A stretch of 21,478 bases of DNA from an uncultured Eubacteriales bacterium (GCA_900550955.1 URUF01000038.1:1-21478), one strand, 5' to 3'; shown: positions 12,078 through 21,439, counted from the first letter of the stretch. Numbers and translations: made by a program. Notes: generated from the letters alone by a model not told the origin.

Positions 12078-14447
12078 GTGCGTACCCAGCCGTCCATGCC
12101 GGGCTGTGAGCTGCTTGGCGAACGCAATCATGTGCTGGCGCTCCTTTCAGCCGCATTTCTGGGCGGCTGCGTTTGCGCGCCCTGGTTAAGGCCGGGGATA
12201 TGGCTATGGGCGGTTTGCGGGCTGGCAGGGCTATTGCTGGTTCTTTTGCGCCGCCTGGGCATGCGCACGGGGCTAGCGCTGGCGCTTTGCTGCTTTGCCC
12301 TGGGCGCTCTGCGCGCGCATGGCGCGCTTATGGCCCCGCAGCCCGAACCGGGAAACTATGAAATTTCCGGCCTTGTATATGGCGGCGCGACGCTGAAGGC
12401 GGATAAGCGCATCGCCTTTACCCTGGACGGTATCGCGCTTAACGGCGCGCCCGCGCAGGGCCGGGCGTATTGCACCCTGCGCTATGAGGAAGCGCCGCCC
12501 GAGCTGTTTGACGGCGCGCGGGTGCGCTTTGAGGGGCGCGTTTACCTGCCGGAGGGAAAATCCGGCCCGCCGCATAGGGACTTTTCGCTTTGGATGCGCC
12601 AAAACGGCATGCGGTTTGGCGTGGCCGCCTACCGCGAGCTGACGGTTCTTAACGCGCCCAGCGGCGCGCCCGTTTGCGACGCGGCCTACCGCGTGCGCGA
12701 AGCGTTCCGCGCGGCGCTCGAGCGCGTTATGGGCGAGGAGGCGCGCGTTGCCATGGCGCTGCTGCTGGGCCAGCGCGAGGGCTTAAGCGAGGAGGAGCTT
12801 CAGGCCTTCCGCACGCTTGGCGTTGCGCATGTAATGAGCGTATCCGGCTTGCATGTGGGGTTGCTGGGCGGGGCGCTGCTATGGCTGCTTGAAAGGCTCA
12901 GGCTGCGGCGTGGGCTGCGCTTATGCGCGCTTTCGCTTTTCCTGGCCGGATATTGCTGGCTCACGGGGCTATCGCCCGCTTCCATCCGGGCGGCGGTTAT
13001 GCTCGTTATGACCTTCGGGGCCCGTATGCTCAAACGCCGGCCGGACCGCCTGACCACGCTGGCGGCGGCTATGCTGGCCGTGCTTCTCCTGAACCCTTTG
13101 GACGCAACGTCCGCGGGGTTTGTGCTCAGCTTTTCGGCCATGCTGGGGATTCTGGCGCTTATGCCTGCCCTAAACGGCCTGCTGGAAAGGCTGTGGCCCG
13201 GCCTTTCCCACGCGGGCCCCGCCGCGCCGCTTTGGCGCAGGGGGCTTGCCCGTTTCCAGCGCGGCTTCAAGTCGCTGCTGGCTGTGTCCATGGCGGCGCA
13301 GGTTGGCGTGCTGTTGCCTACGGCCGCCTATTTTCACCAGCTTCCGCTGTATGGTATTTTCATCAACCTGCTCATTGTGCCGCTGGCCGGCGCGCTGCTT
13401 ACGCCGCTGTATGCCGTAACGCTACTGCTCAGCCCGGTTCCGCTGGCGGGGATGGGGGTGGGCGCGGCGGCCGGAGCGCTCACCAGGCTTTTGCTGTGGC
13501 TGGTAGGCCTGCTGTCCGCGCTGCCGCATGCGGCGGTGCGCGTGCCCGCGCCGCCTTTGCTGCTTAGCCTGGGCATTGGCGGCAGCGCGCTGCTCCTGTG
13601 CCGCATAACGCCCGGCAGCCTAACGCGCCGCGCCTGCGCGGCGGCTTTGGCGCTGGCCGTGGCGGCTGCCGGAACCTGGGCGGCGCGCCCAGCCCGGCTG
13701 CGCTATATTCAGCTTTCCGTTGGCCAGGCGGATTCCGCGCTGCTCATGGACGGCTCTGTAACCCTGCTCATTGACGCCGGGGACGATGGGCAGGCCGCGC
13801 TGGATTATCTGCTGGACGAGGGCCGCGATGTGGACGCGTTGTTCATCACCCACCTGCATATGGATCACATTGGCGGCGTGGAAGCGTTATTGAATAACGG
13901 TATCCGCATCCGCCAGGCGTATCTTCCCGTCAATGCCGCTGAGCAGCGGGTCGATCCCAACGCTTTGGCCCTGCTATCCCGCCTGCGGGAGGCGGGCGTG
14001 CCCGTGGCCTTCCTTGCGCGCGGCGACCGGCTGCGCTACAATGAAACCGCCGTTGAAGCGCTATGGCCCGTGCGCGAAACCATGCGCGCTGGCCAGGACG
14101 CCAACGACCTGCCCCTTGTGCTCTCCATCGATTTTGGCGGCTATACAATTTTCAGCGCCAGCGACCTCACCGGCGCATACGAAGCCTACGCCGCCGCGCC
14201 CGCCGACGTGCTTAAGGTGGCGCACCACGGCAGCTCGTACAGCACCGGAAGCGCTTTTTTATCCCAGGTTTCGCCCGCCTTTGCGCTGGTAAGCTGCTCC
14301 TCCGGCAGCCGCTCGCTCCCCGGCGAGGATACGCTTAAGCGCCTTGCCCAAAGCGGCGCTACGGTGCTGCGTACCGACCTGGACGGCGATATCACCCTAA
14401 CCCTGCGAAACGGCGCGCTATGCGTAACCCCCTATAAAGCGAGGTAA
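12078..14447 (+). CDS. comEC: ComEC/Rec2 DNA-uptake channel protein
   Basis: This 789-aa membrane protein is ComEC, which forms the channel that brings single-stranded DNA into the cell during transformation. The order is complete: two or three N-terminal membrane segments, a soluble OB-like part (about 90-200), the competence channel domain with SGLHVG (256-261) and many membrane segments, and a C-terminal metallo-beta-lactamase-like domain with HLHMDH (592-597) and AHHGS (715-719). The lactamase metal motifs are intact, so it could be a nuclease. The GTG at 12078 lies 3 nt after ispF; an ATG at 12096 is an alternative. No comEA, comEB or pilus genes are in the window. The gene is whole, but whether the organism is transformable is unknown. 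Confidence 0.94.
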   Translation: MRTQPSMPGCELLGERNHVLALLSAAFLGGCVCAPWLRPGIWLWAVCGLAGLLLVLLRRLGMRTGLALALCCFALGALRAHGALMAPQPEPGNYEISGLVYGGATLKADKRIAFTLDGIALNGAPAQGRAYCTLRYEEAPPELFDGARVRFEGRVYLPEGKSGPPHRDFSLWMRQNGMRFGVAAYRELTVLNAPSGAPVCDAAYRVREAFRAALERVMGEEARVAMALLLGQREGLSEEELQAFRTLGVAHVMSVSGLHVGLLGGALLWLLERLRLRRGLRLCALSLFLAGYCWLTGLSPASIRAAVMLVMTFGARMLKRRPDRLTTLAAAMLAVLLLNPLDATSAGFVLSFSAMLGILALMPALNGLLERLWPGLSHAGPAAPLWRRGLARFQRGFKSLLAVSMAAQVGVLLPTAAYFHQLPLYGIFINLLIVPLAGALLTPLYAVTLLLSPVPLAGMGVGAAAGALTRLLLWLVGLLSALPHAAVRVPAPPLLLSLGIGGSALLLCRITPGSLTRRACAAALALAVAAAGTWAARPARLRYIQLSVGQADSALLMDGSVTLLIDAGDDGQAALDYLLDEGRDVDALFITHLHMDHIGGVEALLNNGIRIRQAYLPVNAAEQRVDPNALALLSRLREAGVPVAFLARGDRLRYNETAVEALWPVRETMRAGQDANDLPLVLSIDFGGYTIFSASDLTGAYEAYAAAPADVLKVAHHGSSYSTGSAFLSQVSPAFALVSCSSGSRSLPGEDTLKRLAQSGATVLRTDLDGDITLTLRNGALCVTPYKAR

Positions 14448-14451
14448 TACC

Positions 14452-15504
14452 GTGAACCACACCGTTTTTTTTGACGCGCTCCGGGCCGGGCAGGTACAAT
14501 CCTGCTACCTGTTTGAGGGCACGGAGGAATATATCAAGCAGCAGGCGTTCAAGCAGCTTTGCGCAAAGCTGCTGCCCGCCGGCCTTGAGGAAATGAACCT
14601 GACCGACCTGACCGACCCCGAGGCGGACGAGCTGATCGCCGCGGCGGAAACGCTGCCCTTTATGGGCGAAAGGCGCGTGGTGGCGGTGCGCGAATGCCCG
14701 CTGCTGCTTTCCGGCCGCAAGGCCGAGGACGAGCGCAAGCTGGAGGCCCTCACGGGCTATCTGGACCGCCTGCCGCCCACGGTATGCCTGGTGTTTTACG
14801 TAAAGGGCAAGGCGGATGGGCGCAAAAAGCTTTACAGCGTCCTGAAAAAGCAAAACGCCGTTGTGGACTTCTCCCCCATGAACGATATGGAATGCGCCGG
14901 CTGGGCGCGCAAAACCATGCGCCGCATGGGCAAGACGCTTGACGTCGAAACCGCCGGAAGGCTGGTGTTCACCGTAGGACGCGACGCGGCGCTGCTCAAG
15001 CAGGAGATGGATAAGCTGGCAGCCTACCTGGGCGACCGCGATACCGTAACCGCCCAGGACATTGACCTGGTGTGCACCCGCTCCACAGAATGCACCGTAT
15101 TCCAGATGGTGGACGCGCAGGTGGCCGGCAACAACGGCGTGGCCTTTGGCCTGCTGCGCGATATGGTGCGCTCCGGCGAGGACCGCATCGGCATCCTGGC
15201 CATGCTGCTTAGGCAGTACCGTATCCTCTATCACATGCGCTGCCTCATGGACGAGCGCGCGCCCCAGGCCTCGCAGGCGGCGCTGCTGGGCATCCCGCCC
15301 TTTTCCGTGGGCCGCACGCAGCAGCAGGCGCGCCGCTTTGACAAGGCGCGCCTAAAGGAAGCCTATGATTTTTTGACGGACTTTGAATACCGGCTTAAGC
15401 AGGGCCGCGTTCCGCAGGAATGCTGCGCGGAAAACGCCATGCTGCGCCTGGAAGGTATTTTAAGGGGGAATGGAAATGACGCTGGTATCCGTTCAAACGG
15501 TTGA
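14452..15504 (+). CDS. holA: DNA polymerase III delta subunit HolA
   Basis: This 350-aa protein is the clamp-loader delta subunit, which opens the sliding clamp. It opens with VFFDALRAGQVQSCYLFEGTE, the family's N-terminal pattern (a degenerate P-loop region), followed by the AAA+-like middle and the C-terminal helical collar domain ending near LRLEGILRGNG. Length fits the family. The GTG start lies 4 nt after comEC; this pairing is common in Firmicutes. There, rpsT usually follows holA; here a DUF362 gene overlaps its last 29 bases in another frame. Confidence 0.93.
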   Translation: MNHTVFFDALRAGQVQSCYLFEGTEEYIKQQAFKQLCAKLLPAGLEEMNLTDLTDPEADELIAAAETLPFMGERRVVAVRECPLLLSGRKAEDERKLEALTGYLDRLPPTVCLVFYVKGKADGRKKLYSVLKKQNAVVDFSPMNDMECAGWARKTMRRMGKTLDVETAGRLVFTVGRDAALLKQEMDKLAAYLGDRDTVTAQDIDLVCTRSTECTVFQMVDAQVAGNNGVAFGLLRDMVRSGEDRIGILAMLLRQYRILYHMRCLMDERAPQASQAALLGIPPFSVGRTQQQARRFDKARLKEAYDFLTDFEYRLKQGRVPQECCAENAMLRLEGILRGNGNDAGIRSNG

Positions 15505-16561
15505 TTCCTACGCCGATGCGGCGCTGGATCGCGCCATTTCAGCGCATTTTGACAGGCTGAACGTCGCGCGCGAGCTTACGCCCGAAACCAAAGTGCTTCT
15601 CAAGCCCAACCTGCTGGCGGCGCGCGAGCCCTCGCAGGCCATTACCACCAACCCCGCACTGCTGGCCGCCGTAGCCCGCTGGCTGCGCGCTCACGGCGTA
15701 AAAAGCATCACCCTGGCGGACAGCCCGGGCGGCGTATACACCCCGGCTGCGCTTCTCAAGCTGTATGCGGTATGCGGGCTGGAGCCCCTCAAAGGGCTTG
15801 TTACCCTCAACGAGGATACTTCCAGCGGCCAGCGGGACGGTTTTACCCTGATTACGCCCGTTTTGGAGGCCGACTATATCATCGATTGCGCAAAGCTGAA
15901 AACCCACGGCCTGACCGTGATGACCGCCGGGGTGAAAAACCTGTTCGGCTGCATCCCAGGCCTTAAGAAGCCGGAATGGCACTGCCTGCGGCCCACCCTG
16001 TCCGGCTTTAGCGATATGCTCATCGACCTGTGCGAAAGCGTAAAGCCCAACCTAACGCTGTTGGACGCGATAGACTGCATCGAGGGCAACGGCCCGGGCG
16101 GCGGCGAAATCCGCCATATGGGCGTTACGCTATGCTCCCGCTCGCCCTATGTCCTGGACGAGCAGGCCGCGCTGCTCATGGGCCTGCGCGCGGATATGCC
16201 GCCTACCGTGCAGGCGGCCCGCCGTCGCGGCCTGATGAAGGAGCCCGCCGTGCTCGCGGGCGACGCCCTTATTCCCGCCAACCCGCCCTTTGCCCTGCCG
16301 GACGCCATTGTGGGCAGCGAGCGGTTTTTCTCCCGCAAGGGGTTGTTCCACTGCTTCTTTGGGCGCGGGCGCTGCTTTCCCGAGGTGGACGCAGCCAAAT
16401 GCGTTGGCTGCGGCCGCTGCGCCGAATCCTGCCCCAAGCATGTGATCGATATGTGCCAGCACAAGGCCGTGCCGCGCCGCAAGGGCTGCATTTCATGCTT
16501 CTGCTGCCAGGAGATGTGCCCCGCCCACGCCATCTCCGCCAAAAAACGGCTATTCTTCTAA
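15476..16561 (+). CDS. DUF362 protein with C-terminal 2[4Fe-4S] ferredoxin domain
   Basis: This 361-aa protein has a DUF362 domain (about 1-290) and two ferredoxin-type cluster motifs: C309-C312-C315-C319 and C338-C341-C344-C348. An extra C343 lies next to the second motif. DUF362 signatures include LLKPNLL, the LADSPGG stretch and LKTHGLTVMTAGVKNLFG, where K and H residues are conserved. The family is iron-sulfur associated but has no settled reaction; electron transfer or cofactor maturation is plausible. The ATG at 15476 is chosen over 15470 because AAGGGGG lies seven bases upstream. It overlaps holA by 29 nt, so it is co-translated. It ends 20 nt before the membrane protein gene. Confidence 0.88.
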   Translation: MTLVSVQTVDSYADAALDRAISAHFDRLNVARELTPETKVLLKPNLLAAREPSQAITTNPALLAAVARWLRAHGVKSITLADSPGGVYTPAALLKLYAVCGLEPLKGLVTLNEDTSSGQRDGFTLITPVLEADYIIDCAKLKTHGLTVMTAGVKNLFGCIPGLKKPEWHCLRPTLSGFSDMLIDLCESVKPNLTLLDAIDCIEGNGPGGGEIRHMGVTLCSRSPYVLDEQAALLMGLRADMPPTVQAARRRGLMKEPAVLAGDALIPANPPFALPDAIVGSERFFSRKGLFHCFFGRGRCFPEVDAAKCVGCGRCAESCPKHVIDMCQHKAVPRRKGCISCFCCQEMCPAHAISAKKRLFF

Positions 16562-16581
16562 GCCGCCGGGGAGGGCCGCGC

Positions 16582-17190
16582 ATGATCCAATGGGTTGGCT
16601 GCCAAAAATGGGATACGGATTTCCCCGAACTGCCGCTGCCCGCGCATGCAAAGCGGCTGGATTTTCCTGAGCATATGCTCACCGCCTCGCTGCCCTATGG
16701 CATTTTGCCCATGCTGGTTTGCTACGCGGCGCTGTTTGGCAAAATCGCGGCAAGCCCGGTTTTCCCGCTTGACAGGCGGTTTGTGCCGCTGGGCATCCTG
16801 CTGGGGCTTTTGCTCATTCCCGTGCACGAGGTTTTGCATGCGGTGTGCTTTCCCAAGGCGGCGACGGTCTATGTGGGGCTTGCTCCGGAAAAGCTGGCGG
16901 CGTTTGCCGTGTGCTTCTCTCCCGTCAGCCTCGGGCGGTTTTGCGTGATGTCGCTGCTGCCGGCGGCGTTGGGGCTTGCGCCGCTGGCGCTGTTCTGGCT
17001 TTTCCCGGCCGGTTGGGGCGTCGCGGCCGCGCTGTGCTGGCCCGCCGCCATGATTGGCCTGATATCGCCCTGCCCAGATTACATGAGCGTGCTGCGCGTA
17101 CTGCGCCACGTCCCCGCCGGCGCGCTGATCCAGGCCAGCAATTCCGGCTGGTACTGGTATTTTCCCGATAAGAAAGGAGCGGAAGCATGA
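16582..17190 (+). CDS. DUF3267 membrane zincin-like protein
   Basis: This 202-aa membrane protein has an HExxH zinc motif, HEVLH at 82-86, at the end of a hydrophobic segment (about 69-81), as in DUF3267 putative zincin peptidases. Other hydrophobic segments are about 37-56, 104-116, 122-141 and 144-163. D166 in PCPDY, after the last segment, is a candidate third ligand. The N-terminal 30 residues are cytoplasmic and charged. The ATG at 16582 follows DUF362 by 20 nt; the reading frame stays open far upstream, but that part lies wholly within DUF362 and is spurious. The stop overlaps the nitroreductase ATG (ATGA). No substrate is known; intramembrane or membrane-surface proteolysis is inferred from the motif only. 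Confidence 0.75.
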   Translation: MIQWVGCQKWDTDFPELPLPAHAKRLDFPEHMLTASLPYGILPMLVCYAALFGKIAASPVFPLDRRFVPLGILLGLLLIPVHEVLHAVCFPKAATVYVGLAPEKLAAFAVCFSPVSLGRFCVMSLLPAALGLAPLALFWLFPAGWGVAAALCWPAAMIGLISPCPDYMSVLRVLRHVPAGALIQASNSGWYWYFPDKKGAEA

Positions 17191-17783
17191 GCCTAGAAGC
17201 CATCCGCGCCCGCCGGAGCATACGCAGGTTTCGTCCCGATGCCGTGCCCCGCGAGCTAATCGATCAGGTATTGGAGGCCGCCCGGCTGGCCCCTTCGGGC
17301 AAAAACCAGCAGCCGTGGCGCTTCGCCGTGTATGGCGGCGAGGCCAAGCGCGCGCTGCTTGAAGCCATGGCGCGCGGGCTGGAACGCGAGCTGCGCGGCC
17401 AGGCGCTTTTGCCCGGCTCCCGCGCGGGGCTGGCGGATGCGGCCAACACCCTGCGCATTATGCGCAAAGCGCCGGTAACCATTCTGGCGCTGGACGCCTG
17501 CGGGGACGATCCCTTTGCCAAAAGCGAGGGCGGCCTGCGCGTTGCCGACCTGGTGAACACGCTTTCCATGGGGGCGGCCATTGAAAACCTGCTGCTGGCC
17601 GCGCAGGAGCTTGGGCTTGGCGCGCTGTGGATTGCCAACACCTTTTTTGCCTACCCGGAGCTATGCGCCTGCCTGGACGGGCCCTTCAGGCTGGCGAGCG
17701 CCGTTGCCCTCGGCTATGCCGGAGAGGCGCCTCAGGCGCGCCCCAGAAAGCCGCTTGCAGAAATCGTTTCCTATCATTTATAA
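17187..17783 (+). CDS. Nitroreductase-family FMN oxidoreductase
   Basis: This 198-aa protein is a small nitroreductase-family enzyme, a dimeric FMN-dependent NAD(P)H oxidoreductase. FMN-binding signatures are RRSIRRF (9-15) and APSGKNQQPWRF (35-46), followed by the family's middle with MGAAIENLLLAAQELGLGALWI (128-149). The length is at the lower end but complete. Physiological substrates of such enzymes (quinones, nitro compounds, flavins, dehalogenation) cannot be told apart from sequence. It ends the long operon; its ATG overlaps the DUF3267 stop, so the two are coupled. A strong hairpin follows about 54 nt later. Confidence 0.88.
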   Translation: MSLEAIRARRSIRRFRPDAVPRELIDQVLEAARLAPSGKNQQPWRFAVYGGEAKRALLEAMARGLERELRGQALLPGSRAGLADAANTLRIMRKAPVTILALDACGDDPFAKSEGGLRVADLVNTLSMGAAIENLLLAAQELGLGALWIANTFFAYPELCACLDGPFRLASAVALGYAGEAPQARPRKPLAEIVSYHL

Positions 17784-17836
17784 CGGATGCCGCGGCTTCG
17801 CCGGTTGGCAGCCGCCCGCTTTCCAATACATTTTCA

Positions 17837-17872
17837 AACCGCCGCGCGGCCTTTCCATGCCGCGCGGCGGTT
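17837..17872. terminator. Shared hairpin between convergent operons
   Basis: A 13-bp perfect stem AACCGCCGCGCGG (17837-17849) with CCGCGCGGCGGTT (17860-17872) has a 10-nt loop. It separates the plus-strand nitroreductase from the minus-strand SNF2 gene. The T runs are short on both sides (TT plus GCGATTTGG on plus, TTTGAAAATG on minus), so it probably stops both transcripts by stem strength. Confidence 0.75.
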
Positions 17873-17882
17873 GCGATTTGGT

Positions 17883-20800
17883 TTAGGTAAAGAACAGGGC
17901 GCGGATATCCTCCTCCGTCAGGCTGCTCAGCTCGGTTTCCCCGGCCAGCACCACACGGTCGAAAATGGCGCGCTTGCGCTTGCTCAAGTCGGTTACCTTT
18001 TCCTCGATGGTGCCCTGCGCAATCAGCTTGATTACGTCCACATCGCGCGTTTGGCCAATGCGGTGCGCGCGGTCCGTGGCTTGGTCCTCGGTAGCGGGGT
18101 TCCACCAGGGATCGTAGTGGATCACCAAATCAGCCCCTGTCAGGTTCAGGCCCGTGCCGCCCGCCTTCAGCGAAATCAAAAACACGCGCCCCTCGCCGCC
18201 GTTAAAGCGGTCGCAAAGGGCCTGGCGCTGCTCGGGCTTGGTATCGCCGTCCAGATAAAGCGTTTGCACGCCCTCGCGCCCCAACCGCTTGCGGATGATT
18301 TGCAGCATGCCCACAAACTGCGAAAAAATAAGCATGCGCCGCTTAGCCGCAATGGCGTTGTGCACCGTTTGCACCAATAGCTCCAGCTTGCCGCTGGCGC
18401 CGTCGTAATCGGGCAGAAACAGCTTGGGATGGCAGCATACCTGCCTAAGCTTAAGCAGGATGCTAAGCACCTGCATGCGCGCCTTGGGAAGCGAGCCCTC
18501 TGCCAGCGCCTGCCCCACATGCTGCCTGAGGGTTTGCATCAGGCCGTCGTATACGCGCGCCTGCTCGGGCGTCATGGCGGCGTACAGGCTTTGCTCATGC
18601 TTCTTGGGCAGGTCCACAAGCACCTCGCTTTTGAGCCTGCGCATCAGGAAGGGGCGGATACGCTCGCGCAGCTCCTCGGCATGCTCGCCGCCGCCATAGC
18701 GCCTTAGGAACACCGCCTGCGTGCCCAAATAGCCGGGCAGGGCAAAGTCAAAGATGCTCCACAGTTCGCCGGTATGGTTCTCCATAGGCGTGCCGGTCAG
18801 CGCGATGCGCACCTGCGCGTTAAGCTCCTTGGCGGCCACGGCGCCCTGGCTCTGCGCGTTTTTCACGCTTTGCGCCTCGTCCAGAATCGCAAACCGAAGG
18901 GGGATGTCCCTCACATCGCCAATATCCCGGCGCAAAAGCGGATAGCTGGTCAAAATCACGTCCACATCATCCGCCCGCTTTAGCTCCGCAATGGTACGGC
19001 GGCGATCGTCCCTGTGGCCGGTGATCACGCGTACCCGCAGGCTTTCGTCAAAGCGCTTCAATTCCGCCAGCCAATGGTAGGTAAGCGACGTGGGGGTCAC
19101 GATCATGCTTTTTTGCGTGCCGTCCTTGCGTTTGGCGGCGGATATGGCCGCGATAACCTGCACCGTTTTGCCCAGGCCCATTTCATCCGCCAGAATGCCG
19201 CCCATGCGCGCCTCATACAGGGACATAAGCCATCCGCAGCCGCGCTGCTGGTAAGGGGTCAGCTTTTTACGCAGGCGCTGGGGCACATAGGCAAGGGCTT
19301 GGGCGTCGCCCTCTCCCAAGGCGCGCATAGCGCCCTCCACCTCGGCGTCCGCCTGGGTTTGCGCGCCCGCCATGCGCAGCATGCTCACCATATAGGCGGC
19401 CCGGTACGCGCCAAAGCTTAGCTCGCGCGCATCGTCGCCTGCGGCGGGGTCGTCCAAGGCGGCGGCGTCCAGGAGCTCCTGCACCACGGGCGCAAGGGCG
19501 CTCATATCCCGCACGTCCAAAAACTCGCCCGTTTTCAGGCGCACATATTGCTGCCGCTGGGCGATCGCCCGCAATACGGGCAGGATTTCCGGCGCGGCCC
19601 CGCCCTCCTCCAGCAGCGTCAGCACCAGCTTGCCGCCCCGCATATGAAATGCCGCGCGGGCCGTAAAGCGCCTCGGCTTCACCTTTTCAAAGGCGTTGGA
19701 GGCATACACCTCGCACAGCTTGCCAAGCTCCCCCACGCCTTGGGTGCAGAACGTTAAAATATCCTTGGAGCGTCTGAGCACAATGCGGCCGCCGCGCACC
19801 ACAAAGCCCGCGTCCGAAAAAAAGTCCAACAGTTCGCTTTCGGCCTGGCCGTCGCGCAGGAGCATGCGGCCGTCCTCCAGCGTGGGCGCAACGGGCGAAG
19901 CGCCCTCCTGCGCCGCCGTGAAGGGATAGAGCACCGTATCGCCATAGCGGAACTCCACGCGCGCTTCCACGTTGCCATTGACCAAATCCAGATAGGCCGC
20001 GGCTTTGAACGGCGCTGTTACCAGCCGTGCGGCCAGTTCGGGCGAGGGCGCCACCATGCCCACTGTGGCCAGGGCGGGCAGGAGCGTCGCCAGGGTGTCC
20101 TCCGCCTCGCGCGCAGGATAGCGGAAGGCACTCCCCTCCTGGCACATAAGCCTGCACACCCGCGCCTGCGCGCTGTGCAGGTGCGCGATATGCCCCTCCC
20201 ACAGCACATAACGCGCGTCCGGCGTAACCAGCCGCAGGCTTTCCGTGCCCTCGGCGCGCACCAAAAGCTCCGATGCCGTCATGCTTACAGAAAAGCACAA
20301 CGGCAGCTCCACCGTGCGGATGCCATTTTGCGTTTGCCGCTCCTCGCCCACAAGCAGCACAAAGGGATGCGATTCAAAATAGCGCAACACGCTGTGCAAA
20401 AAAGCGCCGGTCAAAAGCACGAAGCGTCCTTCGCAGGCAGGGCCGCGCTCGCGCTCCCCGCCGTCCTGCGCGCCGTCCTCCCAGGCGCGCAGGCTATCGG
20501 CCCTAAGGGGGATATGGTTCATCAGCAGGCTGAGCAGGCGCTCATCCTCGCGGGAAAAACGCATCACAGAAGGGCGGTATGTGAATTTTTCCGAAAGCTT
20601 GAGCGGTGCGCCCAGGGTAAAGCAGGTAAGCAAATCGGCAATGCTTCTAACCGCATACAGCCTTTCCTGCCCCACGGACAGGCCCAGGCCCACGCGGCCA
20701 TCGCCATACATGCGCAAAACGGCCGCCACGCGCACGCTCTCGCCGCCGGGCAGCGCGCGGCCCAAAGCGGCCAGCATATGCTCGCCCAGCAAAAGCTCGC

Positions 20801-21065
20801 CCTCCTGCCGAAAGCGCTTGAGCCGCCCGTCCTCATTGGCCATGAGGGCCGCGGCCACAATGTGCTCGCACGCCTCCTTAGCGCCGCAGGTGCATGCCGC
20901 TTCCCCGCTGCGTTTCAGGCTTACCGTTTGCACAGGGGTTGTGCCCACGCTATAACAAAGCCTGTCCGCCTCGCCCGCGACGGGCGATACGCTTCCCCGC
21001 CGAAACAGCTGCTCGCCCATGCGGTAGCTTTCCGTTCCCGTTTCCAGGCTATATACCGAAATCAT
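17883..21065 (-). CDS. SWIM-domain SNF2-family helicase-like ATPase
   Basis: This 1060-aa protein is a bacterial Swi2/Snf2 ATPase, a double-stranded DNA or nucleoprotein translocase. The N-terminal SWIM zinc finger has C58-C60-C66-H68. A bacterial SNF2-associated middle region runs to about 590. The ATPase begins with the Walker A box DEMGLGKT (627-634), and DEAQ (729-732) is motif II. The C-terminal helicase lobe ends with DRAHRIGQ (998-1005), typical of the family. All motifs are intact. GGAGG lies about eight bases before the ATG. No clear promoter with a good -35 was found; TGATACT, on the minus strand about 30 nt before the start, could be an extended -10. Its stop precedes the shared hairpin. 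The role is not fixed for this subfamily; SWIM-SNF2 proteins are common in Firmicutes, and no partner gene adjoins it. Confidence 0.93.
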   Translation of the reverse strand: MISVYSLETGTESYRMGEQLFRRGSVSPVAGEADRLCYSVGTTPVQTVSLKRSGEAACTCGAKEACEHIVAAALMANEDGRLKRFRQEGELLLGEHMLAALGRALPGGESVRVAAVLRMYGDGRVGLGLSVGQERLYAVRSIADLLTCFTLGAPLKLSEKFTYRPSVMRFSREDERLLSLLMNHIPLRADSLRAWEDGAQDGGERERGPACEGRFVLLTGAFLHSVLRYFESHPFVLLVGEERQTQNGIRTVELPLCFSVSMTASELLVRAEGTESLRLVTPDARYVLWEGHIAHLHSAQARVCRLMCQEGSAFRYPAREAEDTLATLLPALATVGMVAPSPELAARLVTAPFKAAAYLDLVNGNVEARVEFRYGDTVLYPFTAAQEGASPVAPTLEDGRMLLRDGQAESELLDFFSDAGFVVRGGRIVLRRSKDILTFCTQGVGELGKLCEVYASNAFEKVKPRRFTARAAFHMRGGKLVLTLLEEGGAAPEILPVLRAIAQRQQYVRLKTGEFLDVRDMSALAPVVQELLDAAALDDPAAGDDARELSFGAYRAAYMVSMLRMAGAQTQADAEVEGAMRALGEGDAQALAYVPQRLRKKLTPYQQRGCGWLMSLYEARMGGILADEMGLGKTVQVIAAISAAKRKDGTQKSMIVTPTSLTYHWLAELKRFDESLRVRVITGHRDDRRRTIAELKRADDVDVILTSYPLLRRDIGDVRDIPLRFAILDEAQSVKNAQSQGAVAAKELNAQVRIALTGTPMENHTGELWSIFDFALPGYLGTQAVFLRRYGGGEHAEELRERIRPFLMRRLKSEVLVDLPKKHEQSLYAAMTPEQARVYDGLMQTLRQHVGQALAEGSLPKARMQVLSILLKLRQVCCHPKLFLPDYDGASGKLELLVQTVHNAIAAKRRMLIFSQFVGMLQIIRKRLGREGVQTLYLDGDTKPEQRQALCDRFNGGEGRVFLISLKAGGTGLNLTGADLVIHYDPWWNPATEDQATDRAHRIGQTRDVDVIKLIAQGTIEEKVTDLSKRKRAIFDRVVLAGETELSSLTEEDIRALFFT

Positions 21066-21383
21066 CCGCCGCCTCCATCAAAAGCCTAGTTAGTATCATT
21101 TCTGGATCGGTTTTCTGCTTTCCTGCCAAAAAGCGGCTTTCGCCAAAGAAAAAAAGGCGGATAGTTTGCGCGCCCCGGGGCAAGCTAGTGGTGAAACGGT
21201 GGTCAGGCAAACGGCCGAAAACCGCGCAACCGGCGCTTTTGTTTGAAAAGTGCCAGCCGCATGCGGGGCGCATGACGGTGATAGATGTGAGATGGAAGAA
21301 GAAGCGATTGAACATTTGTGCGGATTTTCCTAAAGCGCAGACGCTGCCGTGAAGCGCTTTGCTTTCGATGACTAACGTTTCAA
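21066..21383. other. Gene-free stretch upstream of the SNF2 gene
   Basis: These 318 bases lie between the SNF2 start and the hairpin at 21384. Open frames on both strands cross it, but none has a plausible ribosome-binding site or protein-like composition. It contains polyA/polyT tracts (about 21149-21156) and the possible extended -10 for SNF2. I see no RNA gene or repeat. Confidence 0.5.
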
Positions 21384-21411
21384 AAGCCCGGACGGAATAC
21401 CGTCCGGGCTT
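21384..21411 (-). terminator. Strong hairpin, probably ending a minus-strand gene beyond the window
   Basis: A 12-bp perfect stem AAGCCCGGACGG (21384-21395) with CCGTCCGGGCTT (21400-21411) has a 4-nt AATA loop. On the minus strand the stem runs into TTTTG, so the likely terminated transcript comes from a gene right of the window. On the plus strand only CTTCTG follows. Confidence 0.7.
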
Positions 21412-21439
21412 CTGCCTATCGATAAACCCCATGGGAGGT

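Noticed and set aside
16030..16581. 184-residue upstream extension of the DUF3267 gene
   Set aside because: It lies wholly within DUF362 in another frame and is Arg/Pro-rich; the true start at 16582 matches the family.
21049..21432. 127-aa minus-strand frame upstream of the SNF2 gene
   Set aside because: It crosses the strong hairpin at 21384-21411 and overlaps the SNF2 start; no ribosome-binding site and no protein-like pattern.
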